From Diphasiastrum complanatum (taxonomy: Eukaryota > Streptophyta > Lycopodiopsida > Lycopodiales > Lycopodiaceae): a stretch of 64,000 bases of DNA. The notes beneath the pieces were generated by a model. The model had not been told where the DNA came from and searched no databases. It was given only the letters and a program-made list of their open reading frames with translations. The translations under genes were made by a program, and so were the position numbers. Location of the stretch: assembly GCA_029204225.1 (NCBI GenBank), contig CM055099.1:63857614-63921613 (forward strand), given 5' to 3'. Numbering within the stretch: the stretch's first letter is position 1; the number at the start of each line of letters is the position of its first letter. Shown here in pieces: positions 60,791-64,000 of the stretch.

Positions 60791-61304
60791 TGTTGGAGGG
60801 TTTGTGGATACCAAGGCAATCCTAACCCTAGTTAATAAGTGAGAGGGATTTGGCACCCTGCGTGTGTAAGTCCAACCCGATGATCACATAGTTATTTGAT
60901 TGATTAGTTACAAGTCAATAAAAGGACTTTAGGCCTTTTTGCGGGACTTTTAATGTCGCAGGGCCTAAATGTCAAGTTAGTAAATAAAGTTGGGTTTCCC
61001 TCCAATTCTGATGGTTCCCACACCTTTTTAAATTTGAATAAAAAGAGAGGCAAGACTGGACCAATAGGATTCAGAGGCCAGGGTCCTCCTCTCTACTATA
61101 AAAAGGGACCAACTCGAGTTGCTCCTCATGTTCATTTCCTCATTTCAATAAAGCAGATTGGTTCTCTTCATAAATGGATTGATGAATGTCCTTGCTCTCT
61201 ATCACTTTTCCTCCATCTCTCATGCTTATCTGGATTTTGCTAATTATTGGATTTGAATGTTATAGGGATTGAGTGTTATTATACTTTTTTATGAGAGAGA
61301 GAGA

Positions 61305-61369
<65 letters not shown>

Positions 61370-61476
61370 AGCTATCTCTGTTGTGGATCGTAGTGTTAAT
61401 GAATAGGGTTAATGGATGTAGAGTTAGATGTGAATCCTCCATTCATGTTGAAATCTGAAATAAACTATCGCTCTCA
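60791..61476 (+). mobile_element. Gypsy-type LTR with internal (GA)n
   Basis: Preceded by a purine tract (aggtgggggatac) and starting tgttggaggg. It carries a TATA box (actataaaaaggg, 61,094), a polyadenylation-like caataaag (about 61,144) and the GA tract at 61,293. The right edge is set at ctatcgctctca (61,476), before tgggaacgaacc, which could be a primer-binding site. It is both preceded by an element's 3' part and followed by a gag, so neighbouring copies may share it. Confidence 0.5.
61293..61367. repeat. (GA)n microsatellite, 75 bp
   Basis: GA run with one interruption (ggga) inside the LTR. Confidence 0.96.
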
Positions 61477-62500
61477 TGGGAACGAACCTACGCGTGACAA
61501 CTAACTCCGTCTCTTTGATGCTAGATTGACTAGATCTTGGATTCAGGTTAGGCAAGGAAAGAAACCCACTACAACTGTATAGAGCATTTTAAGCGTTTAA
61601 AAAGTCAAATACAAAAACATCCCACCAAAAAGATGCTCATAATCTGGTTCTTAGTAGGACTTCCAAGATGGATTAGACATGAGCTTAGATCTAATGATGA
61701 GTGTGATAGCTTAAAGATATCTATGTCAAATGCCATCAGGGAGGAAGACGAAGGATCAGATGTTGACGATTCAAAAGAAAGGAGAGCACATCGTGTTGTC
61801 CATGAATCAAAGACGGAGGATACATGAGATAAGCTTTGGAAATCACAGATGGAGTTGCTTAACCAGCAACATCAACTACAAATGGAGAAACTCGCTAAGG
61901 AGTTTCGAGATACCTTGAGGTCTATCCAAATTAATATGTCTGGTCAGCTACCCACTGGACAGGTACATCATAAACACAAAAACATTTGGTGTCCACACTG
62001 CAGGGCTACTAATGATTGTCCTTCATATTAGCCTATTCAAGCAAATTCCATAAAACGATGTGAAGAACAAACATACCAATCTGGAAATTCTTTGCCTTAT
62101 CACGAAAATCATCCAAAAAATCCAGAAGTGCTAGCCATACAAGATGGCTATGCGATTGCACAAGGGCCAATGAACAATAGATGCTTCATCTGTGGTGGAG
62201 CAGGCCACTTTATGGTTGATTGTAACGTAAAAACAAAGTACCATGCAGAATGCCCCGACTGTGTTAGAAAACAAAGTTTTAAAGATTGTTCGAAACAACC
62301 CAATAAGATCCTACCTGCTCTCCATGTCCGTTATGAATCCGATTAGGATCCTAACGTCAGACACAAGCCCCACAGCAACAAACTGCAAAATCTACTGCTC
62401 AAACGGGAAGCTCCTTGAAAACTTCCACATTGAGATTAACCGGATCAATCGTAGAACAGAGACATTATTTCAAGATATGAAATGAGCTATTACAGGAAGA
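61477..62500 (+). mobile_element. Gypsy-type gag with zinc knuckle
   Basis: Frames read HFKRLKSQIQKHPTKKML, LVGLPRWIRHELRSNDECDS, a coiled segment (ELLNQQHQLQMEKLAKEF), IWCPHCRATNDCPSY and a CCHC knuckle CFICGGAGHFMVDC, then a Cys-rich tail (CPDCVRKQSFKDC). This is the nucleocapsid end of a gag polyprotein following the LTR. Broken in a few places. Confidence 0.65.
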
Positions 62501-63420
62501 AAGGGGACAAGATATTTCGTCATTTGCTACAATTTCAACTGTTAGCCAAATTTTTGATGACAAAAATTGCACTAATATTGAGTAGAAAGTGGTTGCGGCG
62601 AGCACCAAAATCCTGTGAATTCGGCGAAAGTTGATAGAAAAAAGTGGACCGAAAGGGGTCCCAACCCACCCTTGAAGTGGTTAGACATGTTAATTGTTAA
62701 TAGACAATATATCTTAATAAACGGTCTAGAGAACCATCAAAAATATGTGACATAAGCCAAATTTTGTAAGACCGAGCAAAAAATGTCAGTCCATGTAGAA
62801 ATAAGTCCCAGCCTATGCCTAAATGTGGCTAGTTAGAACTTTTACAACCTTAAAATTGGCCCGAATATAAAAATGCCGACAATGCTGAGCAAAATTTTAA
62901 TGTAATCAAAAATATTTTACTAATACAAAAACCACCTTGTACACACACTCAGTCTCATACAACTATTACCAACTGTGACAATTTCTCGTTAAGTAAAACA
63001 TTTTGTTTATCACACGTAATGCAACCACAGTATCATATATGAAATCGAGCGAACAATTAGCCATTCTAGAACAGATCATCAGAGTTTCTTAGAGTGTCAA
63101 AAATGATAGTACCTCAATATTATATTTCAACAGAATCGGTCAGTTCTTCCTCAAGATGATCTTCGTCTGTCACTTTCCATAGGTTCACTGGTTTCGAATT
63201 GTTGCTACTTGTTTGATTTCAGAGTATATGATGGCACGCTTTCTTCTAGGTCTCAATCTTGTGTAGTTCCGTTCTAGTCATAGTTGCATATAATACTTTA
63301 TAGTAAAATACCGTATAATTGACGTATTATAAAATATGTATAACCCAAACTTCGTGTCTTGGCATTTATCTAAAAGCCCATTTCACCAGTAATACGACTG
63401 AGTATAAGGGCCTCAAAATG
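62501..63420 (+). mobile_element. LTR-like stretch related to 42,955-43,911
   Basis: From 62,538 it begins tgttagccaaatttttga, as at 42,955. It shares aaaggggtcccaaccc or a close variant, ttgtgac or a close variant, and ttactaatacaaaa in the same order. No coding frame. The right edge is unclear. Confidence 0.45.
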
Positions 63421-64000
63421 GGCCTGCAAATGACGTTGAAAGTGGGGAAAAACATTCAATGATTAGAAATACATGGAGATTTCAAGTTACTTATCAAAGG
63501 AATGACTTCTAGAGCAGATCACCTTGCCAACATAGCTTACCACAAAGATCATTACCATAGATGTACACCAAGAAGAAACTGAGCACATTAACACAACAAC
63601 AGAACTTTGGGTACTACTTAAGAACAAGACCTTGTATAGATTAGATGGATTGAGGAGCTTATCACATGGGATCACAGAAAAGAAACCACAACTGATAGAG
63701 CAGCTATGACCTTCAATGCATCAAGAATTAGCTAAAACTTTCTTCAAGCATTTTGCTAATGACATTACACTTGGGTTAATGCATTCCGCCTAGCCCTAGC
63801 AGCTAGAGTTATTTACAGGTTGACATGTATGGAGGGAGCAAGACCATCTACTTCATTCATGCCAGATAGAAAATCACTGATTGCACTATTGTGTAAAGAG
63901 TGAGAACAAGCGAAAAAAGAATTGCAGACACATAAGGAAGACATAAGGAAGCTGAAGAGTCAGAATACCAAACAACAAAATGAAATTGAAAGCTTGAGCA
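63421..64000 (+). mobile_element. ORF remains of an LTR-type element, cut by the window end
   Basis: Frames read TEHINTTTELWVLLKNKTLY, RLDGLRSLSHGITEKK and ELAKTFFKHFANDITLG. Near the end a Lys/Glu/Gln-rich coiled coil begins (KELQTHKEDIRKLKSQNTKQ), like those at about 1,100 and 59,340. It looks like the opening part of the same kind of ORF. Broken, and truncated by the window. Confidence 0.35.

Overview
The window looks like a land-plant chromosome segment that is almost entirely a graveyard of mobile elements. The clues are plant-type En/Spm (CACTA) tnp2 transposase fragments, Copia elements primed by initiator tRNA-Met (TGGTATCAGAGC), GT-AG introns, a short TTTAGGG run, AT-rich background and very long (GA)n tracts. 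The species cannot be named from the sequence. No intact ordinary host gene was found.

Layout. 1-9.3 kb: decayed Ty3/Gypsy-type material (coiled-coil ORFs, LTR-like stretch, integrase pieces split by an insertion), a C-rich degenerate tandem repeat and a minisatellite. 9.5-10.6 kb: a worn array of about 186-bp monomers. 11.2-17.5 kb: a compact three-gene block made of a divergent histone H3-like gene (-), a head-to-head unknown gene (+) across a G-box-dense bidirectional promoter, and a multi-exon transposase-like gene (-). 17.7-18.7 kb: En/Spm tnp2 (-). 20.6-27.4 kb: two interleaved repeat families that repeatedly carry (GA)n tracts at the same sites. 27.4-34.6 kb: three forward copies and one inverted copy of an En/Spm ORF1-like gene, with two clusters of a palindromic TCGGA-N-TCCGA motif. 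35.4-37.3 kb: an unknown three-exon gene (gene X, -). 37.3-39.05 kb: later part of a tnp2 gene (+), abutting a Copia 5' fragment (-) that reaches 42.05 kb. 42.05-47.3 kb: tRNA-like relic, Gypsy-type LTR, Copia scrap and unknown sequence. 47.3-52.2 kb: a second multi-gene block with gene X (+), a Ulp1/C48 protease-like gene (-), a second H3-like copy (-), the same G-box promoter and the start of the same (+) gene. 52.2-64 kb: Gypsy-type ORFs hosting a near-complete Copia insertion (53,078-58,449, target duplication CTAAG), an LTR, a gag with a zinc knuckle and further LTR-type remains.

Most interesting: the blocks at 11-17.5 kb and 47-52 kb share a histone H3-like gene and a G-box-saturated bidirectional promoter. 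The second block also holds gene X and a SUMO-protease-like gene; the first holds a transposase-like gene. My inference is a multi-gene DNA transposon family (or a repeatedly duplicated host locus) carrying its own H3-like protein. All copies here look damaged, so any function would have to be shown on intact relatives elsewhere.
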